A DNA stretch of 64,000 nt from Lacinutrix sp. C3R15 (GTDB lineage Bacteria; Bacteroidota; Bacteroidia; Flavobacteriales; Flavobacteriaceae), in NCBI RefSeq assembly GCF_018860825.1, contig NZ_JAHKPZ010000034.1, positions 248,001 to 312,000 of the forward strand, read 5' to 3'. Of the stretch, positions 36,418 through 45,775 are shown in pieces. Made by a program: the position numbers and the translations under genes. Each line of letters begins with the position of its first letter. Position 1 is the first letter of the stretch. Below the pieces are notes generated by a model, which did not search any database, was not told the DNA's origin, and saw only the letters and a list, made by a program, of their open reading frames with translations.

Positions 36418-39400
36418 CTATTTAAACCCAATCAGTTCTTTTTCTGCATCTAAAATAGTTTTTACAAACGTTTTAAACGCTTCATAATCTTCAGGCTGAA
36501 TAGGTTTTAAAGAAGGAATAGCATGAATATTGACTTGTAATACATTGTTTTTTTCTAATGTATAGGTTATTTCATACACATGCTCTTTAAAAGAAAGTTT
36601 ATGGTTTTGTGGAATTTCAATAAAGGACTTTTCTTCATCAATAGTAATGGTATACGCTGTTTTGTATTCGTCTACATTTTCATAATCTGCGTAATTAATA
36701 GGATAGTTTCTAGTTTCATGACTAATAATTCCGCTAGTATACGGGTTTGCTACTATTGGTAATTGTATAATTTGAATAGATCCTATTTTTTTAATTTTAT
36801 TGGTAATAGTAATATCTGCAATGTAATTTACAGCTTTAGCATCTGCTACTCTTTTAACACTTGTAAGATTGTTTAGCACAAAGTCTTCTTCTATTCTGGA
36901 GTTATAATCATCATAAATAGAATTTTTAAGTACTTCTTGGTTTGGTTCTGCAAAAAGACTTTCGTAATACGATGCTACATGACCTGTAAACTCTGTATTT
37001 ACTACTAAAGCTAAGTTATCTGGATTGACCTTTACATCTACTGTATTAGAAAAAACAGCAGGAGTTCTTTGTACATCTTTTAACTGAAATAACTCGTGTT
37101 TTTTAGTGGTATTAGTAGTTTCATAAGGTATTTCTAGTCCTGTTGCTAAATACAAAGAGCGAGGTAATGCCTTAAACGGCATATATTTATCTGTTAATTC
37201 TAAAAATTGATCTTTACCATCTAATTTTACTTTAGCAATACAATGGTTAAAATCTTGACTAGGTAATACTAAAGATTGCTCACCATAATCTGATGTTAAA
37301 ATAAGCACCAAATTAGCATCTAAATCTGCCATTCTTGCCAGTGTAACAAATAAGGTTGAAAAATCTTTGCAGTCACCAAGCGCTGTATTTATAGTTTTTG
37401 AAGGTTTTTGTGGCACATAACCACTTTGCCTGAAACTTACATAACTATAGGTAAAATTATCTGTTATATACTTATAAATAGTTTCAGCTCTTTCGGTTTC
37501 GCTCAGTGTTGTATAGCCATTAGGAAAAAGGGTATCAAAAACTTTTTGTACAGTAGCGTTAATTTCTATTCTAGAACGTACAAGGTCTGAATACCAAACT
37601 GCAATATCATTCCAACTGTCAATAGTACTAACATGAATACCTCTTGCTACATCTACAGTAGCTGGCATATAGTTTTCATCTTGTGTTAAACCTTCGCTAT
37701 CATTTAAATTCCAGGTATATAAAGTATAGCCATCTACATCTTTTGTACTAAAATCTAAAGTTCCATTAATTACCTGTTGTTTAAAGTGTAACGATTTAGG
37801 CACTAGTATTTGCACACTAGACTGTTTTATAGGATGAAAGCTATCCATTTGAAAATAATCTATATAGTCTTTATAAAACCTTCCTACGTTAGAAAATGTA
37901 TTTTGGTAGTCTAAATGAATAACATCTCCTACAGTTAAACCGTTAAAAACTAAACTAGAACCACTTCTATCTGCAGGAACTACGCTACCATTATCTTTTA
38001 CAATTTCAGATTTAATAATATTATAATTACCCGAAAGACCTAAATCATATTCTTTAAAACGCTCTACACCATTATCTGAAGTAATTTCATATACCAAAAT
38101 AAATCTATATTTACCTCCTCCTTCTTGATACAATTCAATATTACCATCATCTAACAACACATTATACCCATAATTGTTTGAAGGTATTGTTCCTTTATTT
38201 TCAGCAATAAAATGGTATACTTTTTCTGGAACCAAATCATCAATTCTATTTTTTTCTTCTTTTAAATCGCTAATTTTTTTACGCAAAGCAGTATGTGCAC
38301 TATTGTATTTTAAAGAAGCTTCATAGGCTGCAATAGCTTCTTTCTTTTTGTTTAATTGCAGTAATGCATCACCTTTATACTCTAGCATGGTAAAAGAATG
38401 TGGAAAATTTTTTAAACCTTCTGCTATATACGCAATAGACTCTTTATACTTATCATAGCTTTGTAGTTTTTCAATAATAGATTGTAAGTAATAATTGTCG
38501 TTTTTTAGATTGTCATAATCTTGATACAGCACGTTAATAGCATCTTCTTTTCTTCCGTTTTTATCATAATAATAAGAAAGCGATTTTGACGCTTGAGTAA
38601 TAGAATAGTTTTTATTTATGTCTTCTAATATTTTAATAGTGGTATCATCATCATCATAAAGTACAGCATACAAAGGCGCATAACGCAAAAGTAACCTTGT
38701 ATTTCCTTCTGCTTCATCAATTAAATCATCTAAATTCTTTTTCAGTCCTTTTTTGTTTTCTTTTCTTGCATTTAGGTAAAAATCTGCAGTTAGATTAAAT
38801 AAGTTTAAATCGACAGAATTTTTAAATTTATTTAAAAACGTTTCAAACTCACTCATTGTCATTCTACTTAAAGCATCTGTATCAATAATTTTTAAAACCA
38901 AAGGCAAATAGTAGTCTTCATCATCCCTTTCCATGTTTTCTGTAATCTCATTAATAGAGGTATAATCTTCTTCTACACCATAAATTTCTATAAGAATTTT
39001 ACGAATAAAAGAGCTTTTAGGATATTTTTCAGACCAAGGAAGTATTATCTTTTTAGCTTCTTTATATTTTGAGTTTCTTAAATAGGTATTGATTAAACAA
39101 TAGTCATAAAAGAAATTATTAGGATTTTCTTCTTTCTTTTTTATGAAGAATTCTTCAAAAGAATTAGGTACTATTTCCGGATTAATTTGTGCTAAAGTAC
39201 TTTTATTATATGCCTTATATTCTGAAGAATAGGTAAACCCTTCTACAGCTTTACCGTTTTCTATTAACGAAACCATAAAGTAGCTAACTGCAGAATTTTC
39301 AGCATTTTTAATTAATAATCTATTTTCTCCAGCAGGAACGGTAATAGTAACCTGATAAGCATCTAACTCTGTGGTTTGGTCTTCTGCATTTTCATAAACT

Positions 39401-40167
39401 AAAACGTCATTTAACCATACTTTAAAGGCAGAGCCATTACCAATACGCATTAACACACGTTTTTCTTGTTCTGCTTTTATAAAGGTTTGAGCATAATGAA
39501 CTCCTGCTCCAAACTCTGCATGATTTGTAAAAAACTGATAAGGTTCTTTTTCTGTATTTGCGGTATACCAATTTACAAGTCCGTTACTTCCTGCATCAAA
39601 AGGGGTTGTGCTTTGTGCTATTTTTTCTGGGTCGTAAATTTTGTCTAAACCACTATCATTAAGGTTTTCAAAAACACCACAATATTGCCAATTGGTAATG
39701 GCATTAATTTTATTATTTAGCTTAAAGTAGGCATCCCAATCTCCTTGGTGTCTTTTTTCTACAGACTTAAGGTAATGCATAGCGTCTTTAATGGTTAAAT
39801 TTTTAAGATTGCTTGCATATACTTGCTCTATATGATTTATGTTTTTTGGACTAAAACCTGTTTCTAAATAGGCATCAAAAATAAAAGGCTCATTCCATAG
39901 AGCATATAAATAATTTTCAAATTCTGGCTGTTCTAAAAAAGCTCCTAAAAAAGCCTTATTAGTTGTAAGTTTCCCTTGTTCTACTCGCAATAACTCATTT
40001 AAAACTAGCGCTTCTATATTCGATTTTACATTTATTTTTTTTAATTGGCTAGCAGCTTCTGTACGCTTATTACTAAGTAATAAATCCCAAAACTTGTCTT
40101 GTTTAACTTGAGAAAAGGTAGAAAAAATGCATAAAAATAATAAGGTAATTGTAAGTACTTTTTTCAT
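36418..40167 (-). CDS. DUF3857 and transglutaminase-like protein with TPR region
   Basis: A 1249-residue exported protein with a signal peptide of about 20 residues (ending STFSQ). The first 600 residues include TPR-like helices (YKGDALLQLNKKKEAIAAYE near 603). DUF3857 follows from about 640-800. A transglutaminase-like core comes next, with TALGDCKDFSTLFVTLARMA near 930 giving the catalytic cysteine and SQDFNHCIAKVKL near 975 giving the histidine. A DUF3858-like C-terminal region follows. Such proteins are widespread in Bacteroidota; the substrate is unknown. It lies 9 bases downstream of the DegT aminotransferase gene, so it is probably co-transcribed with it. Confidence 0.85.
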   Translation of the reverse strand: MKKVLTITLLFLCIFSTFSQVKQDKFWDLLLSNKRTEAASQLKKINVKSNIEALVLNELLRVEQGKLTTNKAFLGAFLEQPEFENYLYALWNEPFIFDAYLETGFSPKNINHIEQVYASNLKNLTIKDAMHYLKSVEKRHQGDWDAYFKLNNKINAITNWQYCGVFENLNDSGLDKIYDPEKIAQSTTPFDAGSNGLVNWYTANTEKEPYQFFTNHAEFGAGVHYAQTFIKAEQEKRVLMRIGNGSAFKVWLNDVLVYENAEDQTTELDAYQVTITVPAGENRLLIKNAENSAVSYFMVSLIENGKAVEGFTYSSEYKAYNKSTLAQINPEIVPNSFEEFFIKKKEENPNNFFYDYCLINTYLRNSKYKEAKKIILPWSEKYPKSSFIRKILIEIYGVEEDYTSINEITENMERDDEDYYLPLVLKIIDTDALSRMTMSEFETFLNKFKNSVDLNLFNLTADFYLNARKENKKGLKKNLDDLIDEAEGNTRLLLRYAPLYAVLYDDDDTTIKILEDINKNYSITQASKSLSYYYDKNGRKEDAINVLYQDYDNLKNDNYYLQSIIEKLQSYDKYKESIAYIAEGLKNFPHSFTMLEYKGDALLQLNKKKEAIAAYEASLKYNSAHTALRKKISDLKEEKNRIDDLVPEKVYHFIAENKGTIPSNNYGYNVLLDDGNIELYQEGGGKYRFILVYEITSDNGVERFKEYDLGLSGNYNIIKSEIVKDNGSVVPADRSGSSLVFNGLTVGDVIHLDYQNTFSNVGRFYKDYIDYFQMDSFHPIKQSSVQILVPKSLHFKQQVINGTLDFSTKDVDGYTLYTWNLNDSEGLTQDENYMPATVDVARGIHVSTIDSWNDIAVWYSDLVRSRIEINATVQKVFDTLFPNGYTTLSETERAETIYKYITDNFTYSYVSFRQSGYVPQKPSKTINTALGDCKDFSTLFVTLARMADLDANLVLILTSDYGEQSLVLPSQDFNHCIAKVKLDGKDQFLELTDKYMPFKALPRSLYLATGLEIPYETTNTTKKHELFQLKDVQRTPAVFSNTVDVKVNPDNLALVVNTEFTGHVASYYESLFAEPNQEVLKNSIYDDYNSRIEEDFVLNNLTSVKRVADAKAVNYIADITITNKIKKIGSIQIIQLPIVANPYTSGIISHETRNYPINYADYENVDEYKTAYTITIDEEKSFIEIPQNHKLSFKEHVYEITYTLEKNNVLQVNIHAIPSLKPIQPEDYEAFKTFVKTILDAEKELIGFK

Positions 40168-40176
40168 ATTTGGGTT

Positions 40177-41370
40177 TTATAGTATGGATTGAATAGCTGC
40201 AACCATTTTTTCTGCACGCGTTTTTACTTCTTCTTCTGTCCAGGAAAGTTTTATTAAACAAGAAATGTTTCTAGCAATTAGTGCATCGGATTTTGAATAA
40301 TCTGCTGTTTCTAGATATTTTAAACCATTTTTTACTTCTTGAGAAACCGGATACAACGTTTTTAACTCTTTAAGGTGTTGCCATTTTCTTATGTAATGCC
40401 ATTGGTTATCATAGTAATGAAAACAAGCATCTATACCATTTTCTTTACATGCAGTAGCAGCCTTTCTGGTAGTTTCTAAATCAGGTAAAAAGAAACTTAA
40501 AAACGAATAACTTTCTACACCACCATCAGGAACTGTTCTAAAAGTAAGTGCTGGTATTTTTGCTAAAGCTTCACGAAGTATGGTATAGTTTTTTTTCTGA
40601 ATAGCTACAAACTCATCTAACCTATTGATTTGTGCCAAACCAACAGCAGCATGTAGTTCTGAAATTCTAAAGTTATACCCTAAAAAAGGGTGTGTTTCTG
40701 CACCTCTATCATTTCCTTTATGGTCATGACCATGATCACTATAATGATCTGCATGCATTGCATATTTAGGGTTATTGGTAAGTACAGCACCACCTTCACC
40801 TGCTGTAATTATTTTTACAAAATCTAAAGACAGACAGCCAAAATCACCAATACTACCAAGAGGTTTTCCTTTATAGGTTGCACCTGTTGCTTGTGAAGAA
40901 TCTTCAATTAAAATTAAATCATTAGCAATACAAATGCTTTTTAATGCATCTAAATTAGCCATACTACCACACATGTGTACAGGCATAATTGCTTTTGTTT
41001 TAGGTGAAATTGCTTTTTTTACCGCTTCTGGGTTAAGGGTAAGTGTATCATCTATATCTACCAAAACCGGAACAGCACCAAGCATCATGATTGCTTCAAA
41101 ACTAGCAACAAATGTAAATGTAGGCATGATTACCTCATCTCCTGCTCCAATTCCTGCAGCTGCTAATGCAATAGAAACAGCAGCTGTACCACTTGATACT
41201 AATTGTGCGTGTTGTACTTGAAGCTTTTCTTCTAATGCTTTTTCCAGCTCTTTTGCTTTCCAGTGGCCATTTCGCATGGCATCAAAACCATAGCGCATAA
41301 GCACGCCGCTTTCTAATACATCGTTTACTTCTTTACGTTCTTTATCTCCAAAGAGTTCAAATCCTGGCAT
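40177..41370 (-). CDS. DegT/DnrJ/EryC1/StrS family aminotransferase
   Basis: A 397-residue PLP enzyme of the sugar aminotransferase group. SSGTAAVSIALAAAGIGAGDEV near 61 (read as its parts SSGTAAVSIAL and GAGDEVIMPTFTF) and ILIEDSSQATGATYKGK near 153 are cofactor-binding pieces. The PLP lysine lies in SLDFVKIITAGEGG near 185. A histidine-rich stretch, HADHYSDHGHDHKGNDRG (near 207), is unusual for the family. Relatives aminate keto-sugars for surface glycans, but no glycan genes surround it, and the substrate is unknown. Confidence 0.83.
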   Translation of the reverse strand: MPGFELFGDKERKEVNDVLESGVLMRYGFDAMRNGHWKAKELEKALEEKLQVQHAQLVSSGTAAVSIALAAAGIGAGDEVIMPTFTFVASFEAIMMLGAVPVLVDIDDTLTLNPEAVKKAISPKTKAIMPVHMCGSMANLDALKSICIANDLILIEDSSQATGATYKGKPLGSIGDFGCLSLDFVKIITAGEGGAVLTNNPKYAMHADHYSDHGHDHKGNDRGAETHPFLGYNFRISELHAAVGLAQINRLDEFVAIQKKNYTILREALAKIPALTFRTVPDGGVESYSFLSFFLPDLETTRKAATACKENGIDACFHYYDNQWHYIRKWQHLKELKTLYPVSQEVKNGLKYLETADYSKSDALIARNISCLIKLSWTEEEVKTRAEKMVAAIQSIL

Positions 41371-41412
41371 ATTTTAATAAGGTTAGTTTTCAAATTTACA
41401 ATTAATCTTACG

Positions 41413-41450
41413 AATAAAAAAAGCGTCAAAATCGATAGTTTTGACGCTTT
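41413..41450 (-). terminator. Terminator after the thioredoxin-like gene
   Basis: Stem AAAAGCGTCAAAA pairs with TTTTGACGCTTTT (about 41419-41451) around a 7-base loop. On the minus strand it ends in T. Confidence 0.85.
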
Positions 41451-41468
41451 TATATTCTATTTATTTTA

Positions 41469-41930
41469 TTAATAATTCTCTAATACAGAATCTATAAAAG
41501 CATAATGTCTATCGGTTTCACGTAAAAAGGTATAACCCGAAAGTTCTCCTATGATTTTTCCTTTTTCGTTAAGCGCTACTAAATTAGGGTAACCTCCTTT
41601 TTTATTATACTTTTTTACTAATGCTTCATTTTTCACCTTTTGTTCTGCCGAAATAATATCTATTCGTCTTGGTATATCTACCATTAAAAGCACCATACTT
41701 TTTGCTTTTTCTTCAAACTTTGAAGTATTAAAAAAATCTTCTTTTAACATTTTACAAGGCGAACACCAATCACTACCCGTAAAATATACCAAAATAGGTT
41801 TTTTTTCTTTTGATGAAATAGATTTTGCTTGCTCTATATCTGTTAACCAATTAAGGTTAGAAACGGCTTCTTCTTGTGCAAAAACGTTACTTATTAATGC
41901 AAAAGCAAATATAAAAATTAGATTTTTCAT
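41469..41930 (-). CDS. Secreted thioredoxin-like protein
   Basis: A 153-residue periplasmic protein. Start MKNLIFIFAFALIS at 41930 is preferred because it begins a standard signal peptide (to about residue 19, NVFAQ). A frame open to 41960 adds ten atypical residues. The thioredoxin active site is TGSDWCSPCKMLKEDFF near 57 (CSPC). KKGGYPNLVALNEKG near 112 supplies the cis-proline loop. It could reduce or assemble periplasmic proteins using electrons from the DsbD-type protein encoded near the left end. That link is inference. Confidence 0.85.
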   Translation of the reverse strand: MKNLIFIFAFALISNVFAQEEAVSNLNWLTDIEQAKSISSKEKKPILVYFTGSDWCSPCKMLKEDFFNTSKFEEKAKSMVLLMVDIPRRIDIISAEQKVKNEALVKKYNKKGGYPNLVALNEKGKIIGELSGYTFLRETDRHYAFIDSVLENY

Positions 41931-42001
41931 TATTTTAATATGGTATTGTGAATGATACAAATGTATCTGTTTATTTATGGAACAAGAATCTTGCCAATTT
42001 A

Positions 42002-42640
42002 TTACTTATGCATGATTACAGAATCTGCTACTTCTTTTCTTACTTTTTTTAAATCTGCAAACATATCGTCTTTATCTCTGTAACCTATAGGCATAATTAA
42101 TACCGATTTTAATCCTTTCTCTTTTAAATGTAAAATCTCATCATATTTTGCAGCATCAAAACCTTCCATAGGGCAAGCGTCAATGCCTTCAATAGCGCAA
42201 ACCGTCATTAAGTTTCCTAGTGCTAAATACGCTTGATTAGTAGCCCAAGCTTCAATGTCTTTTTGAGATTTATTTTCAAAATCATCAATTAAAAAACTCT
42301 CAAATGGTTTTAGAATATCTTTTGGTGTTTTTCTAATAGCATAAACGCGATCAAAATATGCTTTTACAAAATGTTTATTAATTTCTGTTTGAATACAAAA
42401 TACCAAGAGGTGTGATGCTTGCCCTACTTGTTTTTGGTTCATAGCATGAACGGTTAACTCTTGTTGCAATTCTTTATCTTCAATAACCATTAATTTAATG
42501 GGCTGCAACCCATAAGAAGTGGCTGTTAAATTAAATGCATGTATTAAGATATTTATTTTATCTTCGGAAAGAATAGTTGTACTATCAAACAATTTGGTAG
42601 CATAACGCCAATTCAATTTTTCTATTATTTTCAACTTCAT
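42002..42640 (-). CDS. Nitroreductase family NAD(P)H-dependent oxidoreductase
   Basis: A 212-residue FMN flavoprotein of the NfsB/FRase I type. The opening LNWRYATKLFD matches the family's FMN-binding arginine region. TATSYGLQPIKLMVIED near 35 and GIDACPMEGFD near 158 are further landmarks. It would reduce quinones, nitroaromatics or similar acceptors. It lies between the AraC gene and the thioredoxin-like gene on the same strand, with gaps of about 40-70 bases, so partial co-transcription is possible. Confidence 0.87.
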   Translation of the reverse strand: MKLKIIEKLNWRYATKLFDSTTILSEDKINILIHAFNLTATSYGLQPIKLMVIEDKELQQELTVHAMNQKQVGQASHLLVFCIQTEINKHFVKAYFDRVYAIRKTPKDILKPFESFLIDDFENKSQKDIEAWATNQAYLALGNLMTVCAIEGIDACPMEGFDAAKYDEILHLKEKGLKSVLIMPIGYRDKDDMFADLKKVRKEVADSVIMHK

Positions 42641-42682
42641 TTATTTATATCTGCAAAGATACAGTTTTAAGAGAACTCTCTT

Positions 42683-43489
42683 TTAAGCTTCTAAGTAAAT
42701 TTCATTTGTTTTTCTATATTCTGAAGGTCTTTTTCCCATAACCTTAGTAAAGGTATTACTAAATGTAGGCAAGCTACTATAGCCAACCATATTTGCAATT
42801 TCTGAAATATTGTAGTCTGAATTCATTAAATATTCTAAAGATTTAAAGACGCGCAATTGCGTATAATATTTAATGAATGACATGCCTAAATCTTTTTTAA
42901 ATAATCGGTATAATGATTTATCTGTCATACTAAAATTAGAAGCCAGCTTAGGTAGCAAATGCTCTTGTTGAATATTATCTGTAAGGTATTTAATTATATT
43001 TATTAATCTACCATCTGTAGGATGTGGCAGTTCTAAATGTAAAGATTTTGAAACCGTTTGCTCTATAAGTGCTTTAAAAGCATACACAATAGCATATTTG
43101 TTTTTTTGAGACTTTATTAAATCTCCATTCCAGTTTTTAGTATATAATAACAGTTCCATTAATAAATTATTAATAGGATATATACCTTCTTTTTTATAAA
43201 ACCCTGAAGGATTTACAGCCATTGGGAAATATAAATTTTTCATAATCACTTTTGGAGAACTTGGGTAAATAGCATGCCTTACTCCTGGCGGAATCCACAT
43301 ATAATGTCTTGCTGGCAAATAATACATCCTGCTATCTGTTTTAACATGTACCACGCCACCTTCGGTATATAAAAATTGTCCTTTGTTATGACTATGAGGT
43401 TCAATAAAGGTTTCTCCCATTAAATTATGGTAACAAAAAATACTTTGCGGGTTTTTATCTACTTCGGTTAAATAATACTTACTATTCAT
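42683..43489 (-). CDS. AraC family transcriptional regulator
   Basis: A 268-residue regulator with an N-terminal cupin-like sensor (residues about 15-100, including EPHSHNKGQFLYTEGG and RHYMWIPPGVRHAIY). The C-terminal double helix-turn-helix lies at about 165-262, with LASNFSMTDKSLYRLFKKD and ISEIANMVGYSSLPTFSNTF. The ligand is unknown. It is divergent from the CoA-transferase gene at 43669, with a 179-base shared region, and upstream of the nitroreductase. Either could be its target. Confidence 0.9.
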   Translation of the reverse strand: MNSKYYLTEVDKNPQSIFCYHNLMGETFIEPHSHNKGQFLYTEGGVVHVKTDSRMYYLPARHYMWIPPGVRHAIYPSSPKVIMKNLYFPMAVNPSGFYKKEGIYPINNLLMELLLYTKNWNGDLIKSQKNKYAIVYAFKALIEQTVSKSLHLELPHPTDGRLINIIKYLTDNIQQEHLLPKLASNFSMTDKSLYRLFKKDLGMSFIKYYTQLRVFKSLEYLMNSDYNISEIANMVGYSSLPTFSNTFTKVMGKRPSEYRKTNEIYLEA

Positions 43490-43668
43490 TATATTTACTA
43501 GGATAAGGCCTAATGCACTAAATTAATAAAATATTGTCTTACTTTAATAAATAGACATTAAATATCTTGCATAAATTGCCAATCTATTTTATCAATAACA
43601 CAATTAGACTACAAATATTAATGAAATAGAAAATTTTTTAACCCTAATATTACAAAATAGATATTAAA

Positions 43669-45177
43669 ATGCATAGAATTAAATACGCTCCTTATATAGA
43701 CAGAGTACAGTCTGCAGAAAAAGCCTCTTTACTAATTAAAAATCATCATATTTTAGGTGTTAGCGGTTTTACCAAAGCAGGAGACAGTAAAGCGGTATTA
43801 CCTAAAGTTGCAGAAAGAGCACTACATGAAGAATTAAAAGTAACGGTATTGAGTGGTGCGTCTTTAGGGTATGATACAGATGCTAATTTAGCCAAAAACG
43901 GTGCTTTACAAAAAAGAATGCCGTTTCAAGCAGATGCAACTTTAAGAAAATGTATTAATAACCATGAGGTATTATATGTAGATCAACATTTAGGGCAAAC
44001 GGCAGATATGCTTCAAAAAATAGATAGCTTTAAAATTGATGTTGCTATTATTGAAGCGGTATCAATTACCGAAGAAGGTTATATTGTACCTACTACCTCT
44101 GTTGGAAACTCTCCAATATTTGTTGAAAAAGCAGATAAAATAATCATTGAAGTGAACACCAGTTTTCCTGAGAGTCTTGCTGGTATTCATGACATTAAGC
44201 TTTTAAAAAAGCAACCACATAGAGAAATCATTCCTGTTGTAAATTCTGATACAAGAATAGGAGATTCTTACATAAAAGTGAATCCTGAAAAAGTAGCAGC
44301 TATTGTATATACAGAAATACCAGATAGTCCTGCTGTTATTTCTGCTCCTGATGAAAAAACCGAAGCGATTTCTAAACACATTCTTAACTTTTTAGAAAAA
44401 GAAGTTGATGAAGGAAGGCTAACAGAATCACTTTTACCTTTGCAAGCAGGAATAGGAAAAACGGCCAATGCTATTTTATCTGGTTTTACCAATAGTAGAT
44501 TTAAAAACCTAACGATGTATTCTGAAGTGCTTCAAGATAGTACTTTTGATCTTATTGACTCTGGAAAACTATTATTTGCTTCTGCCTCTTCTATAACAGT
44601 TACCCAATCCTGTTCTGACAAGATTTTTAATAATTTTGATAAATACAAGAATAAATTAGTATTAAGGCCACAAAATATTAGTAATGCAGCAGAAGTTATT
44701 AGTCGTTTAGGAGTTATTGGTATCAATACTGCTATTGAGTTTGATATTTACGGCAATGTAAACTCTACACATATTACAGGTACAAAAATGATGAATGGTA
44801 TTGGAGGTTCTGGTGATTTTGCAAGAAACGGCTACCTGAGTATTTTTGCTTGCCCTTCTATGTCTAAAGAAGGTTGTATTTCGCATATTGTTCCTATGGT
44901 ATCACATACAGACCATACCGAACACGATGTTGACGTTTTAGTTACCGAACAAGGCTTAGCTGATATTAGAGGCTTAGCTCCAGTAGAAAGAGCCAGAGTG
45001 ATAATTAAAAACTGTGTACATCCTGAATATAGAGAGCAACTACTTCAATATTTTGAAGAAGCATACCAATTAGGAGGACATACACCACATATTCTTAAAA
45101 ATGCTTTTAGTTGGCACACGCAATTTAAAACACACGGAACAATGAAAATGGAAACATTTGCTAATAACCCTATTTAA
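43669..45177 (+). CDS. Acetyl-CoA hydrolase/transferase family protein (succinate CoA-transferase-like)
   Basis: A 502-residue enzyme of the Cat1/Ach1 CoA-transferase family. The N-terminal domain has VSGFTKAGDSKAVLPKVAE near residue 31. The C-terminal domain has QAGIGKTANAILSGF near 258 and YSEVLQDSTFDLIDSGK near 283, where the glutamate of SEV is the expected CoA-thioester nucleophile. GIGGSGDFARNGYLSIF near 376 binds CoA. Family members move CoA between acetate, succinate and other short acids. It is divergent from the AraC regulator and monocistronic. Confidence 0.88.
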   Translation: MHRIKYAPYIDRVQSAEKASLLIKNHHILGVSGFTKAGDSKAVLPKVAERALHEELKVTVLSGASLGYDTDANLAKNGALQKRMPFQADATLRKCINNHEVLYVDQHLGQTADMLQKIDSFKIDVAIIEAVSITEEGYIVPTTSVGNSPIFVEKADKIIIEVNTSFPESLAGIHDIKLLKKQPHREIIPVVNSDTRIGDSYIKVNPEKVAAIVYTEIPDSPAVISAPDEKTEAISKHILNFLEKEVDEGRLTESLLPLQAGIGKTANAILSGFTNSRFKNLTMYSEVLQDSTFDLIDSGKLLFASASSITVTQSCSDKIFNNFDKYKNKLVLRPQNISNAAEVISRLGVIGINTAIEFDIYGNVNSTHITGTKMMNGIGGSGDFARNGYLSIFACPSMSKEGCISHIVPMVSHTDHTEHDVDVLVTEQGLADIRGLAPVERARVIIKNCVHPEYREQLLQYFEEAYQLGGHTPHILKNAFSWHTQFKTHGTMKMETFANNPI

Positions 45178-45275
45178 ACAAAAAAATAAAAACGTGTTAA
45201 TCAAGGCTTTAAAAATAAAACAAAAATATTCTCATATTTTTTTTCAAAAATCATTTTTTTTTAAAGAATAGTTTA

Positions 45276-45283
45276 TATATTTG
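45276..45283 (+). promoter_or_regulatory. tRNA-Ser promoter -7 element
   Basis: TATATTTG is an exact TAnnTTTG and continues as TATATTTGCACTCGCATT. The ATTTGCACTCGCATT part is shared with the tRNA-His promoter (61212-61198, minus strand). The upstream -33 region is T-rich without a clear TTG. Confidence 0.65.
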
Positions 45284-45319
45284 CACTCGCATTTGGGGAA
45301 TACCCAATGAGACACTCCA

Positions 45320-45404
45320 GGAGAAATGGCAGAGTGGTCGAATGCGGCAGTCTTGAAAACTGTTGAGGGTCACACCTCCGGGGGTTCGAATCCCTCTTTC
45401 TCCG
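45320..45404 (+). tRNA. tRNA-Ser (anticodon UGA)
   Basis: The sequence folds as a class II tRNA. The acceptor GGAGAAA pairs with TTTCTCC, discriminator G at 45404. The anticodon stem GCAGT/ACTGT carries the loop CTTGAAA with anticodon TGA. A long variable arm (GAGG...CCTC) and a T loop TTCGAAT are present. CCA is not encoded. A terminator follows at once. Decayed accessory sequence begins just downstream, as often happens at tRNA genes. Confidence 0.97.
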
Positions 45405-45405
45405 C

Positions 45406-45445
45406 AAAACCCTTATAATCTTTTGATTGTAAGGGTTTATTTTTT
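45406..45445 (+). terminator. Terminator after tRNA-Ser
   Basis: AAACCCTTA (45407-45415) pairs with TAAGGGTTT (45430-45438), with further A/T pairs inside, then a run of T. Confidence 0.85.
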
Positions 45446-45598
45446 ATATAAAAAAGGAAACGCTACTTTTCTATTTACATACACACGAACTTAACTAAAT
45501 TCCGCATCTATTAGACATGAAGTATCTATGGAGTATCTATGGACAATAAACGCTACATCTATTGGATAACAACTAATTATACACACCTTAACGCTATC

Positions 45599-45718
45599 AT
45601 GGCACGACAGCAAAGTTTATTTAAAGTTACAGATACTTTAGGTAAGGTTAATTTTTATGTTATTAATGGGTTTGGCTGCTCGTGAAAGGATTATGAATGT
45701 GTCGGAATAGCAAGTGCT
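45599..45718 (+). pseudogene. Truncated remnant of a small conserved Bacteroidota protein
   Basis: ATG 45599 opens a 28-codon frame reading MARQQSLFKVTDTLGKVNFY before a TGA at 45683-45685. A shifted frame then reads AARERIMNVSE to a TAG. Both pieces resemble a small family of Bacteroidota proteins that begin MARQ...G.L..V.FY and later carry a KERIMND-type motif; this is from memory, not a search. Frameshift and deletion make it a remnant. The rest of the 45446-45775 stretch shows only a short tandem repeat (AGTATCTATGG twice, near 45527) and no gene. Confidence 0.5.
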
Positions 45719-45775
45719 ATGGTGATTTGGGGTTTCATATTTTTTTTTCGTTACTTTTAATAAAAAGCTTAAGAC

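Noticed and set aside
45522-45545. Tandem AGTATCTATGG as a CRISPR or regulatory array
   Set aside because: Only two adjacent 11-base copies without spacers; too short to mean more than local duplication.
45320-45775. A complete integrated element at tRNA-Ser with att repeats
   Set aside because: No copy of the tRNA 3' end and no integrase was found in the window; only a small remnant is visible.
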